Shown here in pieces: positions 1-14,524 of a stretch of 64,000 nucleotides of DNA; within the stretch, counting starts at the first letter, position 1, and every line of letters begins with the position of its first letter. Under the pieces are notes generated by a model. That model was not told the DNA's origin. It ran no database searches and saw only the letters and a program-made list of their open reading frames with translations. The position numbers and the translations under genes were made by a program. Source of the DNA: Stercorarius parasiticus (lineage: Eukaryota > Chordata > Aves > Charadriiformes > Stercorariidae); NCBI GenBank assembly GCA_013396915.1, contig VWZL01001979.1, forward strand, positions 62,001 through 126,000, given 5' to 3'.

Positions 1-2659
1 TAAGTGACATTCATCTTCTTGTGACCTGCAGCAAAGGATGTTTTGAATCAGATGTGTTTCACAGTCCTTAATAGATATTTTTTCCTCATGAACCTGTCCG
101 ATCCCTTTCTAAACCCATGTCAGCTTTGAACATCTACATTGTGTGGCAGTGTTCCACTGCTTATGTATAAAGTATTACCTAAGTATTTACGTTTGCTCTG
201 TTTGAATTCGTCTCCTTTTTACACCTGATGCACATAAGTTCTTCTATTAGAAGAGAACACTTATTGTTTATTTGCTTTTCTCATGTCTCTCCTGATGTAG
301 ACATCTCTTATAACACTCTTCTAGAATCTATTTTCCAAAATAGAAAATCTCAAGTTAATCTGTTGAATGGAGACATTCCATTTCTTCTATCATCCTTCTC
401 GCCCTTCTTCCTTTAACTTCATCACCTTCCTTTTTGAGATAAGAGAATAAAATGACAAAAGTAATCTGGGGTAATGGAGCCCTATCAATTAATATTTGTG
501 CATAATGATGTTTTTTTCTTTTTTTGTTTTCCCCCCTCCCTTCCTAAGGATTTACTCCTTGCCTTCTTAATTCCTACGGAGCACACAGCTGGTATATTTC
601 ATAGATTATTCAAAAACTGTTTCAGAGACTATCAGAACCTATTAAGTTCTGAAACCTTTCCTCTGATGCAGAGCCAACTCTTCCATTTGCAAAGTGAAGA
701 TCTTCCCCTCTTTTAATGTGTTTTACTTCCCAGTATGTATTAACTTTCTTTATATTGAATTTCCATTCACATTTATTTATCACTCAGTCAGTATTGTGAG
801 AACTCTCATAAAATTCTTCACAGTTGTCTTGGATGGCTATGGATCAGCCTTTAGAGGTAAATGATAAGGTAATATGAGCAAAATGTTATAGTGGACCTTG
901 AGCAGGGTCAAGAACCAACTTGCAGCAGGGAACATTGTAAGGATGGCTTACTTACCATGAGCTTTGGAAAAGACAGAAAAACCTCTGTATCTAGTGAACC
1001 ACATACACTAATTCTTTGCCCCAAGTGGAATAAAGCTTTTTTTAATATTTCAAATTCTAGAATATGAGGGAGAACAGGTAAACAGTATCAATGCACCAGA
1101 CATATGCTTATGCCTGGTTAAAAGGTGTGTCTGTTATAATGCAGCTACAACTTTCCCTTTTCATTTCAGGTCACCCTTTATGTCTGTATCTCAGTTAATA
1201 TTTAAAAGTGATTCCACAACCGCTAAAATGCATATCCAGTTAAAAATAATGAATTAAAGAAAGTTAGGAAAAGGCCCCATTCAGTACAGTGAAAAACGTG
1301 AAAATAATGTTTTGCTTATTATGTCACACCCTGCTGGCTTTAAACCGTTAAAATGACTGTTTTAGAAAGCTATAAATTATATTCTAAGATGCTCTGAAGT
1401 AAAATAATTTTAAGTCTGTTTCTAAACTTGTTTCCGTTCAAGGCAGATTAAGGCAATTTATCTCCAAGAGCTGTTGGGGAAAGATGATAATTGTAAAGAG
1501 CCATTGGCCATTTCTGGAATATAACGGAAAATTATTATCAGTTAAGGTTGAAAATGCTGATAAGAAAACATGGCATTCACCTGGAATTTTGCAAATTTAC
1601 GTTTTGACCTATCGACAGTTTTTCTAGAAATCAGCTAATAGAGCTGCTAAGGCAGACAAAATTAATAAAATCTGAAGCAGACTTTCTGCTGTCTACTCTC
1701 CAAGTGTCAGTAGCAATACATTCAGTGTTACGAATGTCGTGAAGGTACAAGTGTCTCCTTCTCTGATGAGTGTGATGTGTTTCATTTCTCAGGAAGAGCA
1801 GTTGCCATTGAAAATTACATTTTAAAACTGGTAAATCTCTAGAAACCAAAAATCAAAACCATCAAAGAACAGATGACTGCCAAACGGTAATCTGCATTTT
1901 GAATAAACGCTTCTGATGGTACAAGGCTCATTACTTTTCAGTTTCTGATAAGTCCTGCTGTATTTATGCAGAAGGTATAGTAGGATTAGAATGTGCTAGG
2001 AACCGTGGTATGGGAAAATCCTTGCTCTTCCACAGATTTTCAGACCCCGGGCAAATCTCTTAGATGTTTTCACTGAAGAGCATACTTAAAACAGCAATAG
2101 CTTCACTACAACATACCACCTACAAAGCAGCCTCTTGAGTTAAAAAGACCACCGTACCTGAATTTTTGGTTGTAAAGGAATTTAAGTTAGAGGCAAGACT
2201 CAACTTTGAATCTGCATAATTCTTCACCGAAGGGAAGACAAAGTTTTTTCTATGGTAAGGTTCTTCATCTGTAAAATTAGTATAATTTTATTTTTCTGGG
2301 TGGCTTAAAAAGATCAGCACGAAGCACTGTAGAAATATGATCCAGAGTAGTCCTTAATGTATATTTTAAACAAATTCTGGTACAACAACTTATGTTGTCG
2401 GTTCATAGACTCATCCAGCACTAGTGATTCAATGGAATGAACTAATATTTCCACTTCCATTTAGCAATATTTACTTCTTGGCCTTAGTTTCAGCATGTCA
2501 GTATTCTGGCTGGAGAGAAACACTATTTTATTATCTTTCAACACTGTAAGATTTTCGTTTGGAAAGGAAAACTGAAAATTGCTGAATGCAAGATTCAACA
2601 TTATATTCTGAATTAAGGAAATTACTATTTTAGTATTTGTGTTTGAAGTCAGGCTCATA
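1..2659. other. AT-rich intron-like sequence, nothing recognised
   Basis: No exon, RNA gene or named repeat recognised. The open frames (up to 80 codons) are short, low in complexity and on both strands, as expected by chance in AT-rich DNA. Presumed EYS intron by position. Confidence 0.5.
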
Positions 2660-3143
2660 AATCATAGAATCACAGAATCATAGAATGTGTTGGGTTGGAA
2701 GGGACCTTTAAAGGTCATCTACGCCAACACCCCTGCAGTAAGCAGGGACATCTTCAACTAGATCAGGTTGCTCAGAGCCTCACCAAGCCTGGCCTTGAAC
2801 ATCTCCAGGTATAGGGCCTCCACCACCTCTCCGGGCAACCTGTTCCAGTGTCTCACCACCCACATTGTAAAGAACTTCTTCCTAATGTCTAATCTAAACC
2901 TACCCTGCTCTAGTTTAAAACCATTGCCCCTCGTCCTATCGCTACATGCCCTTGCAAACAGTCCCTTCCCAGCTTTCTTGTAGGCCCCCTTCAGGTACTG
3001 GAAGGCTGCTATAAGGTCTCCCCAGAGCCTTCTCTTCTCCAGGCTGAACAACCCCAACTCTCTCAGCCTGTCTTCATTGGAGAGGTGCTTCAGTCCTTGG
3101 ATCATCTTCGTGGCCCTCCTCTGGACCCACTCCAACTGGTCCA
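2660..3143 (-). repeat. CR1 LINE, 5'-truncated 3' end with ORF2 C-terminus
   Basis: Seen: the plus strand begins with AATCATAGAATCACAGAATC, the complement of the CR1 3' tail, then the typical TTGGAAGGGACCT stretch. On the minus strand, 2758 to about 3143 is open and encodes the C-terminal part of CR1 ORF2, with [32 protein letters not shown] and HWNRLPGEV in order. Known: these motifs follow the reverse transcriptase in avian CR1. The copy is 5'-truncated just before VQRRATKMI. The frame is unusually clean over about 128 codons, suggesting a fairly young insertion, but it lacks promoter, endonuclease and RT and cannot move by itself. Confidence 0.93.
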
Positions 3144-6100
3144 AGGTTCCAGAAGCAAAATCAGTAATATCATAGCATTCCTGAAGTTTCATAAGGCAAA
3201 CTTACTGAAGGTACTTACACGCAAATGCGTGTGTGACTTCCTTTGCATTAGCATGCTGAAAACGGCTTTGGTGCTAGCCAAACATCACTGGTGTAATAAG
3301 GGCTTCAGGACATTCTCCACATGCCTGCCTGAGTCCTTAGTGCATTCCTAGAAAACTTTTCTATAAAACTGTATTCCCTTCAGTGAAGTTCATACAGAAG
3401 CTGTCCAGCTTTGACGTGTCTACTAATGTTCCACCACCTTTAACAGCTGTTTTAGAAGAAACATTTTTTTTCCTGAAAGAATAGGAGCTTGAGGTATTAT
3501 GAGTGTATTTTTTAAAAAATAAGCTTATATAGAACAACAGAATTCTGCTTACAAACAATCAAAAGAAACCCCCAATAGTGGCTTTAACCCCAAGCCACTG
3601 CTACGATCTAATACAGATCAAAAGGGACAAACGTGACAGTTATTAACAGGCAAGTATCACTATCACCAGCACACATGCAAACTTATCAAAAACCCAAGCA
3701 GATAAACCTAAGACTATACATGACGATATACTGGATGTAGCACTGTAGGAAAAGCTTCCCTTATACTGCTTTTTTGAATACCTGTCGGTCATTTACAAAA
3801 AAAAAAAAAAGAGTAGCTGTTTGAAAAATGCCATAAATCCTGAATGCAGGTAACAGCAAAACCTCTGTAAAAATAACTTGCAAATAAAGATTGACACTCA
3901 GTAAGTGGAAGAAAAAAGCTTACCCTCTGAAAGAATACTGGAATTTATCTTTCAAAAGTTATAGTTGGGGAAATTCAAAGTAAAAATGCTGCTGGAAGCA
4001 ATTGGCTTAACAAGTCTATTTTCAAGAGCCTCAAAACCGAAATTAAAATAGATCTGAAAGACTGTAAAGTCAACTAAAATCATTGCAGTGGCCTATGGAA
4101 ATGTCAGACTTCTATTTACTTTACTCCAGGTTCTCTGCTGAGTGAATGTGAAGACTATTGGTACCATATGCATTTAATTCCTTTTGAGAAAACTGTGAGA
4201 CGGTATGCGTCATAATAGCAAATCCCCCTTGTAATAGCCTCTTAGCATTGTTAAATATTACTCTTTTATGCCTCAGTTTTCTTTCTCCTTTCCCATATTT
4301 CAAACAAACCCCTCTCCCCCAGTCTGAGGTGGTGTATTAATGAAAGTGTCTTAACATTATACGTTAACGATCACTCAGGCAGTGCCTTGTTGAGGCACTG
4401 TTGAGGATTGGGTCCTAGTGTAACAGATATTTAACACACAGAAAGAATCAGATCTGGCAATATAATATTTAAACACCATGGCAACAGGTCTGTTCATGCA
4501 GTTGCTCAAATACTACGAAGACAACAATGATATAAACAGAAAGCCTGAAGATGTCAACAGCTTGATAGCTTTTACAATTCCTGTGCTCATTTCTCTGTAG
4601 GCTGTAAAGATCAGGGGCTCATATCTCACCGCTGCCCCACTTCTCAAATCTATCTGTAAGCAGGAGTGACAAACCTCACCCACATGTTGCTTAATACAGT
4701 TCATACTGCTGAGCACTTTTTGTATATGCTAGGGGTTCTCCATGTCCCAAAAGCCTGAGAACAAGAATTGTATGACTAGACCACAATTTCTAAGATTATT
4801 TCATTATGCTTAAATGGTTGAAAAGTTAAACAACAGTCTGGTAATTTCATTGCAGGTACAATTGGGAAATGAACCATTTTAGCAAATGAAAGTCTGCCCA
4901 GCAGGTTGCAAATGTTTTGTGTATTTGCAATTTGTTATCAGAGTATAACTGGCTGCTTCTAGCTTTGGTATCCCGAGCAGTAGGCTTAAGTACCAGGCAG
5001 CACAATTGAGAGCCTTCATCAGTCAGGTTTCAGAATTGCTTTATGACAATTTGTAATGTTTATGATTCTGGCAACTGTCTGTAATGTAAACTCTGTGGTC
5101 ATCATGATAAAATAATGCTTTTATACTAATGTGATAAATCAAAGCTACTATATAGAATTTATTACATATATTATGATGCCCTTGGTTTAGCATTATCTTA
5201 ATGTACTCCACTGCAAAAAGGCTTTGTACATTTGCAATAATATACTGCAATTTTATACAGTTATATAAAAAGCTTTATTGAAATAATACTGCACGGCATT
5301 TTTACGCATTTCTTAAAACAGAAGAGACATAATGTAACCCAAAAATCATAGGTTATTTAATAATGCATGAGATGTTAAAATTATGCCACTTTTGTACTCT
5401 AAATTGTCCTTTTTTTCTTCTTCTTAGTGTCTCAGGTGTTCTCTTCCACACTGTGCTACTTCACCCTCCTTCACTGATCTCAATGCAAAGACGTATCATT
5501 TTACAGCACGCTACTGTTGTATTTTTCCTACCAATCTATAATGCATTATAAGAAGCAGTTAAAGTATAAAGGAGTTCCTTTTGCCCCTGCTTTCCCATTT
5601 TCTTTGCTTCATTTGCACATGTTCAGAAAAAGCTGAAGGAACCACCATGTTTACCTTGCTGAATGCTATTTCAGACCTTATAAAATCAAGGGAGTGATTC
5701 ATGGGTCACGGTAATCTTGTGCATAATTTTATTGTCCTTCAGATACCCTTAGATGCAAAAAGCTATGTTCACAGAAACTAAAGACTATCTTCCAGTCTAG
5801 AAGTCTGTTTTTGTCAACATAAAGATATTACAGAAGACAGTGCTCACATAGTTTACCAGAAAGGAATACCCTTGCCTTTTCAACTCCTGAAGTAGGCAGG
5901 CATTGTCCTAAGTGTACAACAAATTTCTGTCGCAAGGGGACCCTAAAGCAGTACAATCCTGTTGCTTAGCAATATCAAGGAAACAAGATTAAAAACAATT
6001 CTCTTCATCCTATTTTCCTCTGCCCTGCACTTGTTCCTTTTCTGAAATATCCACGGGCATTTGTGACTAAGCCATACAAAGCTTATATCCAGTATGATAG

Positions 6101-6314
6101 CCTATATTTTTTAAAATATGAAAAAAGGCACTTTTATGAAATTCTTTAACAGAAGCACCCAACATTGTTGAATGTTTAAAATTATTAGACTGCTACTAAA
6201 CTGGAACAATCCACTTAACAATATTTGTGGCAAACAAAAACAGATGTCAGATGCAGATTCCTTAAAAAATAGAGGAATTAATACTGTGCCAGAAGCAGAA
6301 TTTCTTGTTCAAAG
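3144..6314. other. AT-rich intron-like sequence
   Basis: Nothing coding recognised. Contains a run of A at about 3798-3811 and a small hairpin at 4380-4400 (CAGTGCCT, 5-base loop, AGGCACTG). Open frames under 70 codons on both strands look random. Confidence 0.5.
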
Positions 6315-6483
6315 ATCACAGAATCAGAGAATGGTTGAGGTTGGGAGGGATGTCCTGAGGTCACCTGGTCCAAACCCTGTGCTCAAGCAAGGTCACCTAC
6401 AGCCAGTTGCCCAGGACCATGTCCAGACGGCTTTGAAATATGTCAAAGGATGGAGACTCTACAACCTCCCTGGGCAATGTGTA
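6315..6483 (-). repeat. CR1 LINE fragment, short 3' end
   Basis: ATCACAGAATCAGAGAATGG, then GGTTGGGAGGGATG and AGGTCACCTGGTCCAA, is the complement of a CR1 3' end. It runs through CCTCCCTGGGCAAT and then stops matching. It is visibly diverged (for example TTGGGAGGGATG where TTGGAAGGGACC is usual), so it is older than the copy at 2660. A 108-codon plus-strand frame at 6172-6498 overlaps it and is an artefact. Confidence 0.88.
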
Positions 6484-9400
6484 TCAGCATATGTTTAGCT
6501 AATAATGTAGTACAAAGCAAATTATAACAACTTCAGAACACGTTTTATTGCTCATTTCACTCCTTATCAAGATAGTTATAAGGAAAAAACAAGAAATACA
6601 GACACTGGCAACCTGACAAACAATCACTTTAATTTAAAGATAGATTTTAGCTATTAGTAATTACACCAGTCAGTCAAATGGAAGTTGCTTACACAGGTGA
6701 AATAACATTTGAGCAGTCCAAATAGACAGTGAAGGATGTTCACTGGATTTTGAGCATTTTCAATGCCGAAAATGCTTACTTGTCAGTTGGCTAGCATGCA
6801 TGTATAATCAAATTTTCAGACTCGCTGTGCCTTGCAAGCAAATGCCAAGGAAGACATATTTTTTTTGAAACTGTAAGACCCAGCTATTGAACTGAATGCT
6901 TGCAATTTCAGAATGTTCCAGTTTTCCATCATAGGTTTATCCAACAGTTCCGATTGTAGTATTTCATATTCTACAGGAAATAGGAAGATTAAAGGAGTAT
7001 TAATAAATGTATACCTAACAATTAAAAGGTTGCACAGACCAGTAGATGAATCAAATCACTGTAAAGAATTAGAAGAATTTCTTTAGAGAAAAATGTTGCT
7101 GAATAAAGATGCAGGGTCAAAAGAGCTGAGCAATGTCCAGGAGAATATACAGAACATATAGAGCGATATGTTACACAGGCAGAAAGTCTTTACTGTTAGA
7201 AAAATATAGCCTGGTTTGTTGGTTTTTTTTTACCATTTTATATCATAAATACAAATCTAATTACTTTTAATGACGGCCCCTTTTACAGAAACTTCAAATT
7301 CAGCTTGGCTATATACTATAAAATACACTAGGTGGCAGCAAAAAGTAAGCCAACAGATCCGTAACATTAAGGTACATACCGAGATTTACTACAGAAAATC
7401 TGCATGATTTCAACAGGGAACGAAGGTGAAAGAATGGAAATTCTAGTTTTCTTTTGCTTAGGTATTTCCCATTAAGTAGCGCAATGCCTAAGCAAGTTGT
7501 CCATTGCACTATTTATTACTCTATAGCAAAGCTGAGATGTTCACAACGGTCTTTTGAGGAGAATGCAATGCAGAGTCCATACATGGCTCAGTGCAAAGAA
7601 AGTCAATAACAAACCAAATGGTGCCGCTAATAGGTGCACAAATGACTACGCCATGTTCTTAACACTTCGGGTCAAATATTTTAGTTAAAATGATATGCCA
7701 TAGTTAAATGTAAGAAAATGCCGAGAATATATGTCAAAATAAGGCTCTGTTTTCCAAATGATTTGTACTGCTGCCTCCTCTTCAGTATATTTTAGTTTCT
7801 ATAATTAGGATTTCAAACTGCAGTCATGCAAAAGGTTCCCAGAAGATTTATGGTTTGACCAGTATAGTCTGATTAAAAGTGGATCTCTTCCCTAAATAAA
7901 AAAAGCCATGTAAAGCTGTACCACTTAAATCTTATCTAAAATGGCTGCCAGAATATTAGGTATAATACAGAGGACAGATGTAATGACATTATATTCTGAA
8001 AAACATTTAGAAGCTGTCGCATAGTACTTACCATGGCCCCCATTAAAGTTAATTATGTATATCTAACTGTTTGATTGCATATACAGGAGACACAAAAAGT
8101 TACAACTAAGAAAAGATTAATATAATTCTTATCATCTCACGAGAAGAAATCCTTTATATATGTTGCTCTGGTATTTATAATACTTTTTATATTTTTATTT
8201 CTTCCTAGCTTCCCTTCTGTCATGGTACTACAGACAATGAACCATTTTCAGAAGCTCACACTTTACATCCCAACATGCTCTCCCACATACGCATCTCCCA
8301 CAGGGATTGCTTTGTCTAGGAAAGGAGGAATAGGAGGAAAGAAAACAGACCAGAAGACTTTGCTTAAAGATCACAAGAGGGACTTCTTGAATTTCAGTCG
8401 CTTTGGTATACTCTGTAACAGACGTTAAATAATCTATTGAATAATTCAGGATGAGACATGATAGAACTTTCTTGCAAACTTGTATTATTTTGGCAACTTC
8501 ATCATGCGTAAGAACACAACAACTGTGTCAAAATGTGCTTTTTTGCCCATCAGCTGAAATCCCCCAAATAACCTATAGAATGTAAATTTAAACTATAGAG
8601 CCTAACGACTGTTGTGGCAGAAAGTAGCAACGCTGTAAGAAAGAAATGTCAGTCCAAGTGTGTAAGTAAATCGATAACTGATTTTACACATCACTTTTAA
8701 TATTAAAGAACATAATTTTGAAACTCCCATTGTACTAATGAGGGTATCATTTCATACCCAAAGATACTCTGTTGTATTCAAAAGCGTTTCCCATCAAAAT
8801 ATTCTCACTCTGAATACTGTGGTTATCTATTTTTGTTTTCAGGAAGGCTGATGAAACTTTCCTACAACATGATAACTCTCCTAATCTGAACAGAATCAGA
8901 TGGTTTCTGGTGTCGCTGTTTCCGTGCATGTGCATACAGACCTACGTTCTCTATTCCTTCCCCAAACTTTCTATACCTTTCCCCGTGTATAGAGCTTGCT
9001 CTTCTCCATTTCCCTAAGAGTTTCTTGCTGATGTAATTTTCACCAAGCTCAACTAGCTGAAAGGATATTTCTATTGAAGTAAGTCCACACACAATCCCAC
9101 ATCCATACTGTTTCTAAATGGCTGTTAATTAATTTTCATGAATTTTGTGCAATACAAAGCAGCATTGTTTAATTTTTCATTCTGGAAATCTAGTTTTTCA
9201 ACGAGGGCAAAAAGCTAAAAATTTTTGTACAGAGAGTTCCATGGGAAGTTTTCCTGTTCTGAAATGGTTGTTATGTCTCTTTGGGTGAACTTATGCCACC
9301 CTCTGGAGAGATGAGGATTACCCTTTCTGCTAAAGGCTGTCATGAATTCAGAATCACTATACACAGCAGATGATACTAGAGAAATTTTTTGTGGACTTTT

Positions 9401-11087
9401 GCAAAAGAATATTTTCTTCAGCTCCTGCTAAAAGCAATTGAATCCCATCTAAAAACAATAATAATGGTTTTACTACCACCTCTAAGGAGAAATAACTGTT
9501 CAAATACAGTCAATACAGAAGATTTCCGCAAGTTTTATCTAGCTAAGAGGTTTTGCTGTAGTGGGAAAAAATGTTCCAATACAATAAATGATACTTCTCA
9601 AAGTATCCATTTTAAAATTACTTTAATTAATATGTTTAATTTACCAAAAAACTTCCACTTTTTAATCAAGGTAGGGATATAACTTTGGTGGTAAATTGTA
9701 TTCTGACTGTATAATAAAGTGTCTGAGTGCCTTACTAATTTGTGAAGCTCATCGTGGCTTAAGCTATGGAACACCAAACAACAATTTCTGAAGTTAATAA
9801 ATAAAAATTAAAAATATACCTAAAGAATCCTTTTCTGTCCCACTTGAGTGCAGCTTTCTTTAGAAAGGGAAACAATAGTAGCTTAATGACAACTGAACAT
9901 CTGGGCAGGAAATACCATTTATTTGGGTGTGCAAGCATAATTGCACAAATCCATCTTGTTTTCCAGCCAGTAGGTTACTCCTGCCTAAATCTGCCATATG
10001 TATTTTTGAAGTATCAGAAAACCTTCAGCAATTGAAAGCAAGTAAGACTCATGCCTAAGGTCTCATCTGGAAGAGAATTGTTGTGTTCCTTAAAATCAGA
10101 CTAAGACATTTAACCAAAACTCATTTAAAGGGATGAGCGTCCCTTGCCAAATCAACGATGATGATTCTTTCCCACATGGGTTTTCTATCTGAGCACCGAA
10201 CCAGCATCACACAGCTTAACAGTTCTGACAGTTTCACTGCAAAATACAATAGGCCTACAAAGTATCTGCACCTCTCATACTGTTCTATGACCTTCCTTTC
10301 CGAAAGACAATTATTTATTTGTTCCTCTGCTTCGCCTTTTGGGTCAGGTGGACCTTGTGGAGATCCTTTACAGATATAGCATTGCAAACCACAAGGTCTG
10401 CTCGAGTAAACACATTTATACATGCAGGTTTAAAATGCTGTCAAATTTTTGCCGTATTTCAGAAGCTTCCTTGGAAGGTAAGTATATAAATCTGCATTGA
10501 AGAAAATTTATTTTTCTAATATAGAAAATAAATTGAAAGGGAACTGTTAGGAAAGATTTTATAATCATCCTTGAGGCAGAAACCATTCAAAGCAACACTA
10601 GTAGCATGCAGGCTTCATATAAACTCAAGAAAGCATTAAGAACATTTATGATTTCTGCAGCAGAAGTCCAATTTACATTGAGCTAAAATGAATGCATGAC
10701 TTGGAATTACCAAGTGCGCAGGTAAGTTGAGCAGGTCAGAACAGGATCAGTGTCATACCTTTGGGTATGTCAGAAGTAATGTGTACTAATGTATTATTTA
10801 AAGGATTTTAATGAAAACTGAATCAGATGAAGTGAACTGTTTCTAATCTGATTTTCACTGTATCAGGCTAAACCCACTCTGTGATAATAAAGCCCATGAA
10901 ATCTAAAGAAAAATAAATAAGCAGTGATCAGCAGAGTGTAAAAAACTTCAGTCTGCAGGGCTGAGTCACGCACTAACTTTATGTTATTAGTTGATTCCCA
11001 ACTTGCCAAAAGACTTATACTTTCAAGAGAAATTGGCAATTGATAAAAAATGCCTCTTTTCTCCACCAAGGACTGTCAAGAATTAGG
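6484..11087. other. AT-rich intron-like sequence
   Basis: No repeat or gene recognised over 4.6 kb. A 100-codon minus-strand frame at 10121-10423 has no domain I recognise and no splice context; I treat it as chance. Presumed EYS intron. Confidence 0.5.
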
Positions 11088-11474
11088 ATCATAGAATCAT
11101 AGAATCATCTATGTTGGAAGGGACTATCATCGAGTTCAACCATCACCTAACACTGCCAAAGCCATCCCTAAACCGAGTCGTTCGGCACCACATCTACGCA
11201 TCTTTTAAATACCTCCAGGGATGGCGATTCCATCACTTCCCTGGGCAGCCTGTTCCTATGCTTAATAACCCTTTCAGTGTAAAAAATTTTCCTAATATCT
11301 AATCTAAACCTCCCCTGGCACAACTTGAGGCTGTTTCCTCTTGTCCTATCGCCTGTTACTTGGGAGAAGAGACTGACACCCGCCTCTCTACAACCTCCTT
11401 TCAGATAGTTGTAGAGAGTGATAAGGTCTCCCCTCAGCCTCCTTTTCTCCAGACTAAACAACCCCAGTTCCCTA
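11088..11474 (-). repeat. CR1 LINE, 5'-truncated 3' end
   Basis: Begins with three ATCATAGAATC-type tail units (CR1 3' end in complement), followed by TTGGAAGGGACTATCATCGA. On the minus strand 11168-11461 is open and shows [22 protein letters not shown] and HRNRLPREV, the C-terminus of CR1 ORF2. Truncated at about 11474, near the ACAACCCCAG stretch. It differs in tail and body from the copy at 2660, suggesting another subfamily or age. Confidence 0.93.
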
Positions 11475-14400
11475 CAATTACAACCCCTAGTTAGGATTTC
11501 TCAAGCAGAATATACAGTATTAGTTTCTTCTCCTCCCCATCAAATACTCCCTCAAAACTGTCACTTCTCCTCTGTAATTAACAAACAGAATGCAAGGTGA
11601 AGTGCCACAAATTTTAGTTGAGCAAGTAATGATGTGAAATTGTTTCAACAGGCTCAAGGTCTTTCAAGGAGAGTAAAAAGGCTATGCTATGTAACACTCT
11701 CCAGGCCATCTCACACACTGTTCCTGCTTCTCTCCTCCAACAAACTCCTCTGGGGCTCTGGAAGACCGTGAATTAATAACATTGAAATTTTTTGTAACAG
11801 CCAGTTGATCCAGAAAACTGTATCAATATTTCTACTAAAAATACTTAGTTCTTAAAAAAATAGCCTCAAGAATGCAATTACAGCATGCAGGGACTGATAA
11901 ACCGGCACTTACATAATAAAACATTTACATTTGCAACCTCAGGTTAATTTCAGCCAAGATAAAGGAACACTTTGACTTTACTTGACCTAGTGTCTTCACA
12001 GACTGACCAACTCAGAAAGATTTTGCTTGCACTGACCATTGACCTTGATTGGTGAGAAATATATATTGGTGGCTTCTTTCCTTGTAACGTTTCATTTATC
12101 AATTCTTAATTTTGAAACCTTTCTTATTAAAGTTGGTAAAAACAACGTAAGAGTAAATGGTATGGGTATTTCCCACTTCTAGTGTCTTATCTAGTCTTCG
12201 GAACTATATTCAGACTGTTTCTAAATTATGAAGGAAACAAAACTTCTTTCAGTTTCCCAAGGGCTTCAGTCTATATTTTGCACTAATTAACCATAATTTG
12301 TCTCTAACCTTTGCTTCTTATCTATTATGCTGGCTTGTCATATTTCAGTATCTTCTCCCATCAGCCTCAGAGAGGCTGATTCAGACCATCATATGTTAGC
12401 ACAGCACTCTTTTAAATATTGCAGCTTGTAACGTTCAGTTCCAATTATTTTTATGCAAATGGATATGGCAACAACCCATGTCTATCTTACCTCTCACTAA
12501 TTAGGTTCTAAGTTTTTAAAGGCATTTTTAGCCCTTTTAACTCTGCACCATGCTTGAAAAAGTATTATTTCTGTAACATTGCTCTTCTTCCAGCACTGCA
12601 GCCCAGCCTTTCTAATAGTTTCCAGATAATTCCTCCTTGACACGATTCTGCTATATGATATGTCTTTCCCTCTAGGCTTCTTTTAGGAAAAATATTCTCC
12701 ACAAGGAGTTGAGGAAGACATTTACCGCATAGCTGCAACTGCCAAGAAATTACTATTCTTACCATATTGCTGCTTCTACAGACAGGGTATGGCACTTCTT
12801 TCTATAAACTCAGACATGCCAGTTAAAACTTGAATGTCCAACTTGATTTTTATTTTATTAATTTTCTTGATAGGTCATAAGCTCAAGTTTGACCTTGTTC
12901 TACATATTTATAGATGCATAGCAGATGTGGTGCCACGAATCCTTGATGACCATTTAAAAAAAAAAAAAAAGGTCTTATGTTCCACAACAATGTCAGTAAT
13001 TATTTAGGCTTATATCCGTTGTATCCATAGCTTCCAAGAATACTAAGTGAGATTTAAGAATAGTGTTTCTAGGCGACATTTCCGTTTGCATGCAGACTTT
13101 CAGCAGTTAAGAATCCAATTCAGAAAATGATTTTCTGAAATACACCAACATAATTGTGTGCATTGGAGAGGCTCTGTACATGGGTACTTGGGCCAAAACC
13201 ACATGAAAACAAGTCAGAAATCCTGTGTGATAATGAGCTTGGTTTTTGATGATCAAAAAAGGGAACAAACCACTAACAGAACGTCAGCATGTATGAATGA
13301 AAATAAAAAAAATTAATTACCCAAACTTTCATTGATTTCATAAACTAAATCTATTCCATTAAGGTATAAATATTAAATGATGGTTAGAAAGGCAGCAATA
13401 AATTCTTCCGGCTTATGAGAAATTATAGAGAAGTGTCCGCTTATGGAGAGGTGTCACTATTATCAAGTCCAAAAACCTAAGTGCAAAATGCAAAATCCAT
13501 GAAGGTAAATTCAGGTCTTACTTAATGAAACAGTAGGACTTAGCAATGAAGACAGAGGAAGGATTCTGCAACATATTAAGAAAATGGAATTGTGAGCACT
13601 TTGTTGGGTCACCAATTTGCCCAACTTTAGCGCTAGCAACTCAGCATGAGAATTTAGCACTTTCAAGGAAGAGAAGAACAAGAACTCTTCAGAATGTTTT
13701 AAAATATACAAAGATGGTGGAACACGGGACTTCATCATAATTAAAAAAAAAATCCTCTCCAGCTACACACTGACCTCTGAAAACCAATCCTCTCCTACAC
13801 TTACAAGACGGAACACTCATTAATTTTAATTTATGAGCCAGAAAAGTAAGAGTCAGTAACTAACAAACACAACATTGTTGGCATGGTTCTGACACTCCTT
13901 CTTCAGCACAGAAGGTGAAATTTTCTTCAGTCAAATATGTAGCTAAGAAACATTTCATATTGTTTATAGATTTATCCTACATGGTGTTTTTGAATGTCCA
14001 GGAGAAAAGGGAGGTCTGTAATCTTCTTTGGATGTTTAATATGTGACACATTAAATTCTTATTAGTGTACTTAGTAAGTCGCTTTATAAAGTATCACCAA
14101 CAAATAATAAAATACAATTAATGGAGACATCAAATATTACAGCTTTAAGTTACTGAATATTAACTGAATCTAAGTTAATCTTTACTGGTACATAAATCTA
14201 AAATCTAAAAAATAGCCAATGTTTTCAAACGCTTAAAAAAAAAATATTCCTGATAATAAACTTACTAAACTCACTAAGTAAAGATCCTGTTTTCTCTAAT
14301 ATCGTTTCACCCAATCTTCCTAAGCTTTTAGTAAGACATGTATGTATTAGTTCTTAATTAGAACTCCATAAATAGAAATGTATGCACAAATATTTTTATT

Positions 14401-14524
14401 AATATATGAGAAATAATAATATTTGGATTTAGTTTTTATATATAAGCAAATACATTGAATCTGAAATTGAATACTGTTCTGGCTTTCAGACAAGAATTTT
14501 AACTGTACTGAGAGTCTGAATGTG
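11475..14524. other. AT-rich intron-like sequence
   Basis: Contains an A run at about 12955-12971 and AT-rich stretches around 14100-14450. No gene, RNA or named repeat recognised. Confidence 0.5.

Noticed and set aside
2758..3192. 144-codon minus-strand ORF
   Set aside because: It is the CR1 ORF2 C-terminus; the first 15 or so codons lie in unrelated flanking DNA.
10121..10423. 100-codon minus-strand ORF with a Gly/Pro-rich start
   Set aside because: No family resemblance, and a 73-codon frame overlaps it on the opposite strand.
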